Assembly: GCA_904397865.1 (NCBI GenBank) | Contig: CAJFOS010000016.1 | Span: 62,001 to 126,000, forward strand | Source: Candidatus Allochristensenella caecavium | Lineage (GTDB): Bacteria > Bacillota > Clostridia > Christensenellales > QAND01 | Reading direction: 5' to 3' | DNA: 64,000 nt | Part shown: in pieces, positions 45,942 to 54,704 of the stretch | Position numbering within the stretch: the first letter of the stretch is position 1 | How the letters are laid out: each line of letters opens with the position of its first letter | Notes under the pieces: generated by a model | Database searches by the model: none | What the model was told of the DNA's origin: nothing | The model's input: the letters and a program-made list of their open reading frames with translations, nothing else | Translations under genes and position numbers: made by a program

Positions 45942-47263
45942 ATGTGCGCGAAGGGGAATGGGCTGCACTGGCTATCATAGAAAAGGTCAGCGGCGGCGCC
46001 TATAGCAACGAAGCTACTGCGCAGGTTTTTGCGGAAAAGAAGTTGAAGGGCCCTGCGCGCGCGGCGGCCCTTGCTTACGTGCGCCTGACGCTGGAAAACT
46101 GGCAGGCGTGTGAATTTGTACTCAAGCAATATACCAAATTGAACCAGTGCGGCCGTACTGTGCGCAACATTCTGCGGATGAGCACGGCGCGCTTGTTGTT
46201 TTCACAGGCGGAAAATGCTGCCATTGTCCACGGTGCCGTAGAATTGGCCCGTGCCAGCGGGAAAGGTGCGCAGAGCAAGTTTGTCAATGCCGTGTTGCGC
46301 AATGTATCCCGCAACAAGGAACACATCCCCTGGCCGGATATCCGGACGCAACCCGCCCAGGCGCTCGCAGTTCGCTACAGCTGGCCGCAATGGGCGGCGC
46401 AGGAAGCAATCGAAATTCTCGGTATCGAGCAGGCTGAACAGTTTTTATCCAGCCGTTCGGATGGGCAGGTGAGTTTCCGCGTCAATACACGGCGGCAAAC
46501 ACGGGAAGAGGCGCTTGCTGCCTTGCATGCTATGCAGATTCAGGCAGAACCGAGTGCATTCTGTCAAACAGGCATTTTGGCAGCGGGGGTAGAAAATGCG
46601 ACAGGGCTCTCGCTGTATCGAAACGGGATACTCAGCCTGCAGGGACAGGCCAGTTTGCTGGCCGCCCAACAGTTGTACGGTGTAAAGGGAACGGTGCTGG
46701 ACGTCTGTGCCGCACCCGGCGGAAAGACGTGCGCCATGGCAGAAATGTTGGGGGAAGATGCACAGATATATGCTTTCGACATTCATCCGCATCGGGTAGC
46801 GTTGATTCAAGCGCAGGCAAAACGGCTGCATTTGCCCAATGTGCATGCAGACGTATGGGATGCCAAACAGCCTTTTTCACAATGGACAGGGCGTGCCGAT
46901 GCCGTGCTGGTGGACGCACCTTGTTCCGGTCTTGGCACAGCCTTGCATCGGCCGGATGTAAAGCGAAACCGACAGCTGGCGGATATTGAAGCGCTTGCCC
47001 AGGAACAACGGGCCATCTTGCAGAATGCCGCCCGCTGTGTGAAACCAAGCGGCCGGCTTATCTATTGCACCTGCACCTTTATGCGGGAAGAAAACGAAGC
47101 GATTGTTCAACATTTTCTACAGGGAAATGCTGATTTTGCACAGGATATACTATACGTATCCCAGCCATTGGCTGACCGTGCACAGCGGGGGATGCTGCAG
47201 CTCTGGCCGCACCTGGACGGAACGGACGCCTTTTTTATCGCAGCAATGAAGAGGATGAGATGA
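45938..47263 (+). CDS. rsmB: 16S rRNA m5C967 methyltransferase RsmB
   Basis: Protein of 441 residues: an N-terminal NusB-like RNA-binding domain (about 1-135) and a SAM methyltransferase domain with VLDVCAAPGGKT near 252 and the two catalytic cysteines in DAPCSG and YCTCTF. It overlaps fmt and rlmN by four bases each, the canonical def-fmt-rsmB-rlmN order. Confidence 0.95.
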   Translation: MNVREGEWAALAIIEKVSGGAYSNEATAQVFAEKKLKGPARAAALAYVRLTLENWQACEFVLKQYTKLNQCGRTVRNILRMSTARLLFSQAENAAIVHGAVELARASGKGAQSKFVNAVLRNVSRNKEHIPWPDIRTQPAQALAVRYSWPQWAAQEAIEILGIEQAEQFLSSRSDGQVSFRVNTRRQTREEALAALHAMQIQAEPSAFCQTGILAAGVENATGLSLYRNGILSLQGQASLLAAQQLYGVKGTVLDVCAAPGGKTCAMAEMLGEDAQIYAFDIHPHRVALIQAQAKRLHLPNVHADVWDAKQPFSQWTGRADAVLVDAPCSGLGTALHRPDVKRNRQLADIEALAQEQRAILQNAARCVKPSGRLIYCTCTFMREENEAIVQHFLQGNADFAQDILYVSQPLADRAQRGMLQLWPHLDGTDAFFIAAMKRMR

Positions 47264-48276
47264 AAGCATACGATTTTAACCTTCAACAGTGGCAGCAATG
47301 GTGTACCGAGCAAGGGCAGCCGGCGTTTCGTGCCAAACAGATTTTTGCCTGGTGTGCCAAGGGCGTACAGCCGAAGGAGATGACCAACCTGCCCAAACCC
47401 CTGATACGTGCGCTCGAACAGATGGGGATGGGCGGGGTTCGCATCAGCGAAGTGCATCCTTCTGCGGATGGCAGTGAGAAGTATCTGTATACCTGTGAAG
47501 ACGGGCATGCAATGGAAGGTGTATTGATGCAATATCAATACGGCGGTTCCCTATGCGTATCCACCCAGGCGGGCTGCCGGATGGGATGCCGTTTTTGTGC
47601 CAGCGGTGAACAGGGTTTGGCACGCAACCTGACTGCGGGAGAGATGGCCGGGCAGCTTTATGCTGTGACCCGTTTGCATGGCCAGCGTCCATTCAATCAT
47701 TTTGTACTGATGGGGTGCGGTGAACCGCTGGACAACTATGAAAATGTTGTTCATTTTCTCAAGCTTGTATCCGATGAACATGGGATGAATATCTCTTTGC
47801 GTAACGTATCGCTTTCCACCTGCGGTCTTGTGGAGCGCATGGACGATTTGGCGCAGGAGAACTTACCCCTCACGCTCTGTATCTCTCTTCATGCCGCGGA
47901 TGACGAAACCAGGCGGAAAATCATGCCAATTGCCAATCGTTACGCCATCACAGACGTCATCGCCGCCGCCCGGCGTTATGAACATCGGACATCCCGGCGT
48001 GTTGTATTTGAATACATTCTCATCCATGGTGTCAACGACTCAGTGGAAGATGCAAAACGTTTGGCGTCGATTACAGCCGGTATGCGCAAGCATATCAACC
48101 TGATTCCATTTAACGGCGCAAAAAATGGATTTACAGCCCCCGACGCGATGACGATTGCGCGATTTCGTGCTACACTGGAAGAAAATCATGCGTCAGTCAC
48201 TGTCCGCCGCCGAATCGGGGCGGATGTGGAAGGCGCTTGCGGTCAGTTACGGCTCAAGGCGCACGGCAGGCAGTAA
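47260..48276 (+). CDS. rlmN: Dual-specificity RNA methyltransferase RlmN
   Basis: Radical SAM enzyme of 338 residues methylating C2 of A2503 in 23S rRNA and A37 in some tRNAs. The 4Fe-4S motif is CRMGCRFC near residues 106-113; a second catalytic cysteine is expected near the C-terminus and the ADVEGACGQL segment supplies one. It overlaps the rsmB stop and precedes the phosphatase-kinase pair. Confidence 0.96.
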   Translation: MKAYDFNLQQWQQWCTEQGQPAFRAKQIFAWCAKGVQPKEMTNLPKPLIRALEQMGMGGVRISEVHPSADGSEKYLYTCEDGHAMEGVLMQYQYGGSLCVSTQAGCRMGCRFCASGEQGLARNLTAGEMAGQLYAVTRLHGQRPFNHFVLMGCGEPLDNYENVVHFLKLVSDEHGMNISLRNVSLSTCGLVERMDDLAQENLPLTLCISLHAADDETRRKIMPIANRYAITDVIAAARRYEHRTSRRVVFEYILIHGVNDSVEDAKRLASITAGMRKHINLIPFNGAKNGFTAPDAMTIARFRATLEENHASVTVRRRIGADVEGACGQLRLKAHGRQ

Positions 48277-48287
48277 GGAGGTAGAGG

Positions 48288-49052
48288 ATGCGATACGCCA
48301 GTTATACGCATAAAGGGAATATACGGGAACTTAATGAAGACAGCCTGTATATTCCTGACGTTCGCGATGAAAAGGCCCCCGCTTTTTTCATGGCAGTGGC
48401 GGATGGCATGGGCGGCCATCGTGCGGGAGAAGTTGCCAGCGCGATTGCAATTAAATCCATGGTCAATCTGCTGCAGGATACGGGCGTGCGGGAACAGGCA
48501 CAAAATGAACCCTTTTCCTTTTTAGAATCCTGTATCGCAAAAACCAATCAAAAAATATATATGCTTTCCAAAACGGGCCTGAAGTTTGCCGGGATGGGGA
48601 CCACGCTGACCGCCGCAGTCTGTTTGCCGCAGGCTGCGTACGTCGCGCATTTAGGGGATTCGCGGGCCTATTTTTTGCATGCTCATATGTTGACGCAAAT
48701 CACGCGCGACCATACTATGGTGCAGGAGATGGTGGAAAATGGAGCCATCCGTCCGGAGGATGCCCCTTGGCATCCCTATCGCCATATCATTACCCGGGCC
48801 TTGGGCATTGCCAAAACACAGCAGATTGACACTTACCAAGTACCCTGGGAGCAGGGTGACCGTGTCTTGCTTTGTTCGGACGGCTTGACAACGCATCTGT
48901 CCGATGAAGAAATAGGGCAAATGCTCGGCGATGAGACGATGTCATTGGATGCCATCTGTCACGCGATGGTCGATTTGGCGCTCAAACGGGGTGGAACGGA
49001 TAACGTATCCGTTTGCATCGCTGAACACGATGGGGGTGATGCTGCATGCTAG
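48288..49052 (+). CDS. prpC: PP2C-type protein phosphatase (Stp/PrpC)
   Basis: Metal-dependent Ser/Thr phosphatase of 254 residues. The motifs NEDS (near 17), ADGMGGH (near 39), HLGDSRAY and GGTDNVSV with their metal-binding aspartates are all present. It reverses phosphorylation by the PASTA kinase encoded immediately downstream; the two genes overlap by seven bases. Confidence 0.95.
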   Translation: MRYASYTHKGNIRELNEDSLYIPDVRDEKAPAFFMAVADGMGGHRAGEVASAIAIKSMVNLLQDTGVREQAQNEPFSFLESCIAKTNQKIYMLSKTGLKFAGMGTTLTAAVCLPQAAYVAHLGDSRAYFLHAHMLTQITRDHTMVQEMVENGAIRPEDAPWHPYRHIITRALGIAKTQQIDTYQVPWEQGDRVLLCSDGLTTHLSDEEIGQMLGDETMSLDAICHAMVDLALKRGGTDNVSVCIAEHDGGDAAC

Positions 49053-50512
49053 CCTTGGACAGTGTGCTGGCTAACCGCTATCGTATTCGCTATGAAATCG
49101 GCCAGGGCGGCATGGCAGTCATCTATGTGGCGGAGGATATGCGTACCGGTGAAGATGTGGCCATCAAGGTATTGCGCAGCCAATATGCCGGCGATGCGGA
49201 ATTTGTTCGGCGCTTTGAACGAGAAGCGTACGCGATGCTGCGCGTGCAGCATCCCAACATCGTGCAGGTTTACGATGTTGGCCATCAGGATGGCGTCCAT
49301 TACATCGTGATGGAATTTGTCAAAGGCCAAACGCTTAAAGAATATATTCAAAACCAGGGCGCACTGAGCGTTGAAGAGGCAACGCGTATCTGTCTGGCCT
49401 TGTGTGCCGCTTTGCAGACCGCGCACGATAACGGCGTCGTCCATAGAGATGTAAAGCCTCATAACGTCTTGATTTCTGAAAACGGCGATGTAAAAATGAC
49501 CGACTTTGGCATCGCGAAAGTAGAAGGCGCATCTACAACCACGCTTTCCGGAGAAAATGTTTTGGGTTCGGTGCATTATATTGCACCCGAACAGGCGCAG
49601 GGTCAGCCGACGGATGAAAAAACGGATATTTATTCACTGGGCATCTCCATGTATGAAATGCTCACCGGGGAATTGCCTTTCCAGGGGGATACGACGGTAA
49701 ATATCGCGTTGCAGCATGTACAGGAACGCATGCCATCCCCTTGTGAAGTGGATGCCTCCATTCCATACAGCCTAGGTGCCTGTGTGCGCAAAGCCTGTGC
49801 CAAGGACCCGGCGCAGCGCTATCAAACGCCACGGGATATGGCCAACGACTTGGTTTTGACCTATACGGCTCCGGATGGCCATTTTGCCGATTTACCGGAA
49901 GACCGTGAGCACACGGCGGTGATTCCTACGCTTCGGGAAGAACGGCGGGTTGGGCAAACGCAAAGCCCGAAGCGCAATATCATGAAGATTTTGCTCCCAA
50001 CGTTGGGCGCGGTATTGATTCTGGTGACACTGTTCTTTATTGTCAATGCCGTTATCAATAACGCCAGCGGGGAGCTGGTTGCCGTACCCAGCGTTGTGGG
50101 AAGCAATTCGGCACAAGCGCAGGCTACGCTTGTTTCTTCCAATTTACAGGTCACCCTTGAATATACGTTTGATGACCAGGTACCGGAGGACCAGGTGATT
50201 CATCAATCTATCGCAGAAGGGGAACTGGTTAAGCAAAAGACCAATGTCACCATCACTATCAGCAAAGGGGTGGAACAGATACCCGTGCCGGACTTAAAAG
50301 GGCTGACCCAGGAACAGGCGGCGGGCACGCTGCAGGAAGTCGGTTTAAAAGTAGGAGAAGTGCGAACTGTGTATGAACCCAATGAGGTGGCTGGCTTGGT
50401 AGTCCGGCAAGACCCCGCTTATGATACGGATGTCCCGCGCGGCGATGAAATCGACCTTTATATTGCGACCGACCAAGTGCCCAATACTGTGCCGCAGGGG
50501 TGGATAGAATGA
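49046..50512 (+). CDS. prkC: PASTA-domain Ser/Thr protein kinase PrkC
   Basis: Membrane kinase of 488 residues. The kinase domain (about 10-270) has the glycine-rich loop GQGGMA, the catalytic HRDVKPHN, DFG and the activation-loop SVHYIAPEQ. One transmembrane helix lies near 313-334, followed by only two PASTA repeats (about 345-410 and 413-480) that bind muropeptides; many PrkC proteins have three or more. It controls growth, wall synthesis and spore germination in relatives. Overlaps prpC by seven and rsgA by four bases. Confidence 0.95.
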   Translation: MLALDSVLANRYRIRYEIGQGGMAVIYVAEDMRTGEDVAIKVLRSQYAGDAEFVRRFEREAYAMLRVQHPNIVQVYDVGHQDGVHYIVMEFVKGQTLKEYIQNQGALSVEEATRICLALCAALQTAHDNGVVHRDVKPHNVLISENGDVKMTDFGIAKVEGASTTTLSGENVLGSVHYIAPEQAQGQPTDEKTDIYSLGISMYEMLTGELPFQGDTTVNIALQHVQERMPSPCEVDASIPYSLGACVRKACAKDPAQRYQTPRDMANDLVLTYTAPDGHFADLPEDREHTAVIPTLREERRVGQTQSPKRNIMKILLPTLGAVLILVTLFFIVNAVINNASGELVAVPSVVGSNSAQAQATLVSSNLQVTLEYTFDDQVPEDQVIHQSIAEGELVKQKTNVTITISKGVEQIPVPDLKGLTQEQAAGTLQEVGLKVGEVRTVYEPNEVAGLVVRQDPAYDTDVPRGDEIDLYIATDQVPNTVPQGWIE

Positions 50513-51390
50513 AACAGGGTCGCATTCTCAAGGGTATCGGAGGCTATTATACCGTTTGTGATGAACAGGGCACATTGCACACATTAAAAGCACGTGGCCG
50601 TTTTCGTAAGGAGGATAGGACTCCGCTTCCGGGGGATTGGGTGTGTTTTGAGCCGCCTGCCGCTGGGATGGAAGGCGCAATGGGAGATTTGTTGCCTAGA
50701 CGCAACTGCCTGATGCGGCCGCGTGTGGCGAATGTCGATATCGTATTTGCTGTCCTTTGTGCACAGAATCCAGCACCGGATTTCCTTTTGCTGGATAAGC
50801 TTTGCATCAACGCATATGAAAATCAGATTGAGGTCTGTGCCGTGCTCAATAAAGCAGACCTTGCAACGGAAGAGCAACGCAGCCGTTTTTATGCGGACTA
50901 TGCGCCCTTTCATCCGCTTTGTGTCAGCACCCGCACAGGGGAGGGAAAAGACCCGCTGCTGCAGCAAGCGGCCGGTAAAGTTGCCTGTTTGGCCGGCCAA
51001 TCCGGCGTAGGAAAAACCAGCTTGGTAAATCTGCTTTTACCCGGCACGCAATGGCAAACGGGGGAATTGAGCGCCAAGACCAGCCGCGGACGGCATACTA
51101 CCCGCCACGCGGAACTTCTATTGATGGCAAATGGGGGTGCTCTGGTTGACACGCCGGGGTTTAGTTTGATGGAACTGCCATTGATGGAACCGAATGCCTT
51201 GGCAGAGGCTTATCCGGAATTTGCAGAGCATCTGGGGCACTGTAAATTCACAGGGTGTCTGCACGATGCTGAACCAGGCTGCGCCGTCAAACAGGCAGTT
51301 GAACAGGGGCGTATTCCCATCGCGCGCTGGCAGCGTTATACACAGCTTCTTAAACACGTACAGGAAAAATGGAGGAACCGGTATGAATGA
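50509..51390 (+). CDS. rsgA: Ribosome small-subunit GTPase RsgA (YjeQ)
   Basis: Circularly permuted GTPase of 293 residues for 30S maturation. An N-terminal OB fold is followed by motifs in permuted order, G4 (NKADL), G1 (GQSGVGKTS), G3 (DTPGFS), and a C-terminal zinc-binding segment with Cys-x6-Cys-x-His-x5-Cys. GTG 50500 is also in frame, but ATG 50509 overlaps the prkC stop in ATGA form. Confidence 0.95.
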   Translation: MKQGRILKGIGGYYTVCDEQGTLHTLKARGRFRKEDRTPLPGDWVCFEPPAAGMEGAMGDLLPRRNCLMRPRVANVDIVFAVLCAQNPAPDFLLLDKLCINAYENQIEVCAVLNKADLATEEQRSRFYADYAPFHPLCVSTRTGEGKDPLLQQAAGKVACLAGQSGVGKTSLVNLLLPGTQWQTGELSAKTSRGRHTTRHAELLLMANGGALVDTPGFSLMELPLMEPNALAEAYPEFAEHLGHCKFTGCLHDAEPGCAVKQAVEQGRIPIARWQRYTQLLKHVQEKWRNRYE

Positions 51391-52030
51391 TATTCTTGTA
51401 AGCCCGTCCATTCTCGCGGCGGATTTTGCACTTCTGGGCCGTGAGGTAGCGGATTTAGAGATTGCAGGAGCGGACTGGATTCACGTCGACGTCATGGATG
51501 GACATTTTGTTCCCAACATCACGTTTGGCCCGCAGATGGTCAAGGCCATCCGCCCATATACCGAACAGCCGTTGGACGTTCATCTGATGGTGGAAGACGC
51601 TGTGCGGTTCGTCCCCGCCTTTGTGGAGGCCGGTGCGGATATTTTAACTGTTCATGCGGAAACGGAAAAGGATTTGGCACAATCCGTTGCAACCATTCAT
51701 GGGGTGGGGAAAAAAGCGGGAGTGGCTATCTGTCCGCAAACGCCCGTGTTGGCACTGTTACCCGTGCTTGAAGTAGTGGATATGGTGTTGATTATGACGG
51801 TGCAACCTGGTTTCGGCGGGCAGAAGATGCGAGAGGACTGTCTGGAAAAAATTGCACAGGTACGGCAGATGTCCGGCCGGGAAGAATTGCGCGTTCAGGT
51901 CGATGGCGGCATTGACGGCATGAATGTCAAACGCGCCCTGCGCAAAGGGGCGGATACGATTGTGGCCGGCAGTTATATCTTCCAGGCCAAGAGCAAGGCA
52001 ACAGCGATTGCCTCTTTGCGGCGGATATGA
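51383..52030 (+). CDS. rpe: Ribulose-phosphate 3-epimerase
   Basis: TIM-barrel enzyme of 215 residues interconverting ribulose 5-phosphate and xylulose 5-phosphate. Motifs SPSILAADF, HVDVMDGHFVPN, DVHLMV and the phosphate-binding VQPGFGGQ and VDGGI are present. The ORF runs from 51194 inside rsgA, but ATG 51383 after TGGAGGA is the real start, giving an 8-base overlap. Confidence 0.97.
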   Translation: MNDILVSPSILAADFALLGREVADLEIAGADWIHVDVMDGHFVPNITFGPQMVKAIRPYTEQPLDVHLMVEDAVRFVPAFVEAGADILTVHAETEKDLAQSVATIHGVGKKAGVAICPQTPVLALLPVLEVVDMVLIMTVQPGFGGQKMREDCLEKIAQVRQMSGREELRVQVDGGIDGMNVKRALRKGADTIVAGSYIFQAKSKATAIASLRRI

Positions 52031-52665
52031 GGGCGCTGATTTACACCGGCGGAGATTGGCCGGCGGATGCGCTGATTCATACGCTTGTTCCTCAGGCAGA
52101 TGACTTTATCTGTTGTGATGGCGCAGCAAATCGAGCCCTTTCGCTCGGGTTGCCTATCCGTCTGCTGGTAGGCGATATGGATTCCATCCAACCATCCGTT
52201 TTGCAAGAATTGCAAACATGCGTCTCCGTCCTTCGCCTTCCGCGTGAGAAGGATTGGACAGATTTGGAAATGGCCTGTAAACTGGCCGTTGAACGCGGGG
52301 CGGACTGCATAACGATTCTAGGCGGCCTGGGCGGACGGATGGACCATGCGATGGGCAATCTGCAGTGTCTGTTTACCCTGGCTTGCCAGGGCGTGGATGC
52401 GCAGATGGAAGGAAAGGATGAGTTTGTTCGTGTCCTACTTGCCCGCCAGCGGCTTGTCGGCGCGAAAGGAAAGACATTTTCCTTGGTCCCGTTTTTGCCG
52501 GATACGGTGGTTGAACACATGGAAGGGGCGTTTTATCCCTTGCATGAGGCTGCGCTTCCTCTGGGCTGTACACTGGGTATAAGCAATGTTGCGGTGGAGG
52601 ATGTTGTGGACATACAGATACAACGGGGGGCGGCGTTGTTGTTCGTCGTGCGCGAACCTGTATAG
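52027..52665 (+). CDS. thiN: Thiamine pyrophosphokinase
   Basis: Enzyme of 212 residues converting thiamine to thiamine diphosphate. The N-terminal catalytic part has CCDGAAN near 35 and VGDMDSI near 52, followed by DWTDLEMA and GGRMDH; the C-terminal beta domain binds thiamine. It overlaps rpe by four bases and ends the rsgA-rpe-thiN trio. Confidence 0.94.
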   Translation: MRALIYTGGDWPADALIHTLVPQADDFICCDGAANRALSLGLPIRLLVGDMDSIQPSVLQELQTCVSVLRLPREKDWTDLEMACKLAVERGADCITILGGLGGRMDHAMGNLQCLFTLACQGVDAQMEGKDEFVRVLLARQRLVGAKGKTFSLVPFLPDTVVEHMEGAFYPLHEAALPLGCTLGISNVAVEDVVDIQIQRGAALLFVVREPV

Positions 52666-52679
52666 AAAGGATGAATGTG

Positions 52680-53408
52680 ATGCAAACTAAGGTCTGGGCG
52701 CATCGGGGTGCGAGCGCATACGCGCCGGAAAATACAATCGAAGCCTTCCAGTTGGCCGTTGAACAGGGCGCTGATGGTATCGAATTGGATGTGCATTTGA
52801 GCAAAGACGGCTATGTCGTTGTCGCTCATGATGAGACGCTGGAACGCGTTTCCGATGGAACGGGGCGCATCGTAGACCACACGCTTGCCCAGCTGCAGGC
52901 ACTGACCTTCAATCGGACACATCCGGATTTTTCACGGGCTAAAATGCCGCTTCTCGAACAGGTGCTCGCGCTGATTGCCCCTACAGATTTAACCATTAAT
53001 ATCGAAATAAAAAGCGGGATTGTATTGTATGAGGGCATTGAACAAAAGACATTGGATTTAGTCAAGGCCTACCACATGCAGGACCGCGTAATATACTCCT
53101 CCTTCAATCATTTCAGCCTCATGCAGCTGCGTGCTCTGGACCCATCGGTGCATATCGGCCTGCTCTATCAGGCCGCCATGGTCGACCCGCACGTATATGC
53201 CATGCATCTCAAAGCCGACGCCATCCATCCGTTTTATCCCAGCGTGCTGCTGGGTCCGGGTGTGGTGGAAGGCTGCCAAAAGGCCGGAGTTGCCATCCAT
53301 CCCTATACGGTTGACAATCCTGCCCATCTCGTAGCCTTGGGTGAAAAGGGCATAGAGGCCGTTATTACCAACGTGCCGGACGTGGCGCGAAAAGCATTGA
53401 GCCGTTAA
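52680..53408 (+). CDS. Glycerophosphodiester phosphodiesterase family protein
   Basis: TIM-barrel phosphodiesterase of 242 residues. The GDPD signature HRGASAYAPENT near residue 8 with GIELDVHLSKDG and HDETLERVS supplies the catalytic His and metal-binding Glu/Asp. It has no signal peptide, so it acts in the cytosol, probably on glycerophosphodiesters from phospholipid turnover. Of the in-frame starts, ATG 52680 has the best spacing from AGAAAGG (52664-52670); ATG 52671 is too close. Confidence 0.92.
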   Translation: MQTKVWAHRGASAYAPENTIEAFQLAVEQGADGIELDVHLSKDGYVVVAHDETLERVSDGTGRIVDHTLAQLQALTFNRTHPDFSRAKMPLLEQVLALIAPTDLTINIEIKSGIVLYEGIEQKTLDLVKAYHMQDRVIYSSFNHFSLMQLRALDPSVHIGLLYQAAMVDPHVYAMHLKADAIHPFYPSVLLGPGVVEGCQKAGVAIHPYTVDNPAHLVALGEKGIEAVITNVPDVARKALSR

Positions 53409-53418
53409 GACAGCAATG

Positions 53419-53451
53419 AAAGAGGAGTCGTAGAAAGGACGCCTCTTTTTT
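53419..53451 (+). terminator. Terminator-like hairpin overlapping the MFS start
   Basis: AAAGAGG (53419-53425) pairs with CCTCTTT (53442-53448), with inner GTC/GAC pairing, followed by six T residues. The MFS ribosome binding site AGAAAGGA lies in its loop and the TTG start within the T tract, so it may act as a regulatory hairpin rather than a plain terminator. Confidence 0.65.
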
Positions 53452-54598
53452 GTTAAAACAAAGCCCTTATATGCGTTTGGCGTGGATGATGTTTTTTTAT
53501 TGGGGTGCGATGAGCACACTTGCTTTCCATGTCCTGCTTTTGCAGCAAAGCGGGCTAAGCAGCACGCAGGTTGGCTTTGTCACGGCCGCCAATGCTGTTG
53601 TTGGCATGATAGCGCCTCCGCTCTGGGCACGCCGGGCAGACCATTGTCAAAATATGAAGCGCGTATTGCTATGCGCTTTTTTCTTATGGGCCGTATGCAA
53701 TATACTGTTGCCGTTCGCCAATGGCGTCCGTTTTTGGGCGCTGCCGCTTTCGGCCTTTCTTTTGCCGTGTCTGATGTTTTTTCGCGCCCCCTCAAGCGCG
53801 CTGCTGGATGGCATTGTGGTTCAAGGGGCGCGTCGAGCACAAATCCCGTTTGCCCGTATCCGGTTATGGGGCTCGCTCGGCTATGCATGCGTGGTAAGCC
53901 TTTCCGCTTTCCTATTGCGGCGTTCCAATTTATTCGTCCCCTATTTTATCAGCACGGCGGTGGCGCTTCCTCTGCTGTGGATGCTGTTCCATCAACCGCT
54001 TGCCCCAAAGGAAAAAAAGACCGCGTCTGGCCAAAAGGGATTTCACCCCGGTATCCCATTTTTCTTTTTTCTGCTGTTCAATACAGCGTTGTATATGGCA
54101 TCCAACGCAACCTCCACCTTTACCCCTTATCTGCTCGCGGAGCTGGAGCTGGAGCCAACACTCTTCAGCACTTTTGCAGGGTTGAAAACGTTTTTGGAGA
54201 TTCCTGCTTTGTACATAGCCAGCCGTTGGACACGCCCCAAAGCCATGCGGGTAACGCTCTGCCTTTCTGGCGTATTGTATCTGGCTGAACAGGTTTTATA
54301 TCCATTTGCCTGGCAAAGCTGGCACATCTTGATTTTGCAATGTTTGGAGGGCGTTGCCTTCGGGTTGTATTTATCTGCAGCCGCACCGTATGTAGCGCAT
54401 ATTACCGCCGCACAATGGACGGCGACGGCGCAGTCTTGGGTGACGACAACGCTGTTTTTTGGCTCCATCCTCAGCAGTCTGCTGGGAGGGCTATTCAGCG
54501 GATGGTGGGGGGTGCGCAGCGCTTTCATACTGACGGCGTGCGTGCTGGGCTTATCGCTGCTCTGCTTTTTCCTTCGCCGTAACAGGGAAGTGGAATAA
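53450..54598 (+). CDS. MFS family transporter
   Basis: Integral membrane protein of 382 residues with about twelve hydrophobic helices in two six-helix halves and a basic RRADH loop between helices 2 and 3, as in the LacY/nucleoside-symporter-like MFS group. The transported compound cannot be read from the sequence. The start is uncertain: TTG 53450 lies in the T tract of a hairpin, with AGAAAGGA upstream, while ATG 53471 lacks a ribosome binding site. It follows the GDPD gene by 41 bases. Confidence 0.85.
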   Translation: MLKQSPYMRLAWMMFFYWGAMSTLAFHVLLLQQSGLSSTQVGFVTAANAVVGMIAPPLWARRADHCQNMKRVLLCAFFLWAVCNILLPFANGVRFWALPLSAFLLPCLMFFRAPSSALLDGIVVQGARRAQIPFARIRLWGSLGYACVVSLSAFLLRRSNLFVPYFISTAVALPLLWMLFHQPLAPKEKKTASGQKGFHPGIPFFFFLLFNTALYMASNATSTFTPYLLAELELEPTLFSTFAGLKTFLEIPALYIASRWTRPKAMRVTLCLSGVLYLAEQVLYPFAWQSWHILILQCLEGVAFGLYLSAAAPYVAHITAAQWTATAQSWVTTTLFFGSILSSLLGGLFSGWWGVRSAFILTACVLGLSLLCFFLRRNREVE

Positions 54599-54632
54599 AT
54601 GTGGCAATGCTGTGAAAAAGCGTGGATTCGCT

Positions 54633-54661
54633 TTGCGAGAAGGGACCTTGTATGATATAAT
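54633..54661 (+). promoter_or_regulatory. Sigma-A promoter for the HlyD-yggS-sepF-divIVA group
   Basis: TTGCGA (54633-54638) and TGN-extended TATAAT (54656-54661) with a 17-base spacer, after the MFS stop codon. Confidence 0.75.
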
Positions 54662-54704
54662 TCATCCGTTATATTGGAGAATTTTGTAGAGATGGGGTGC
54701 GGGC

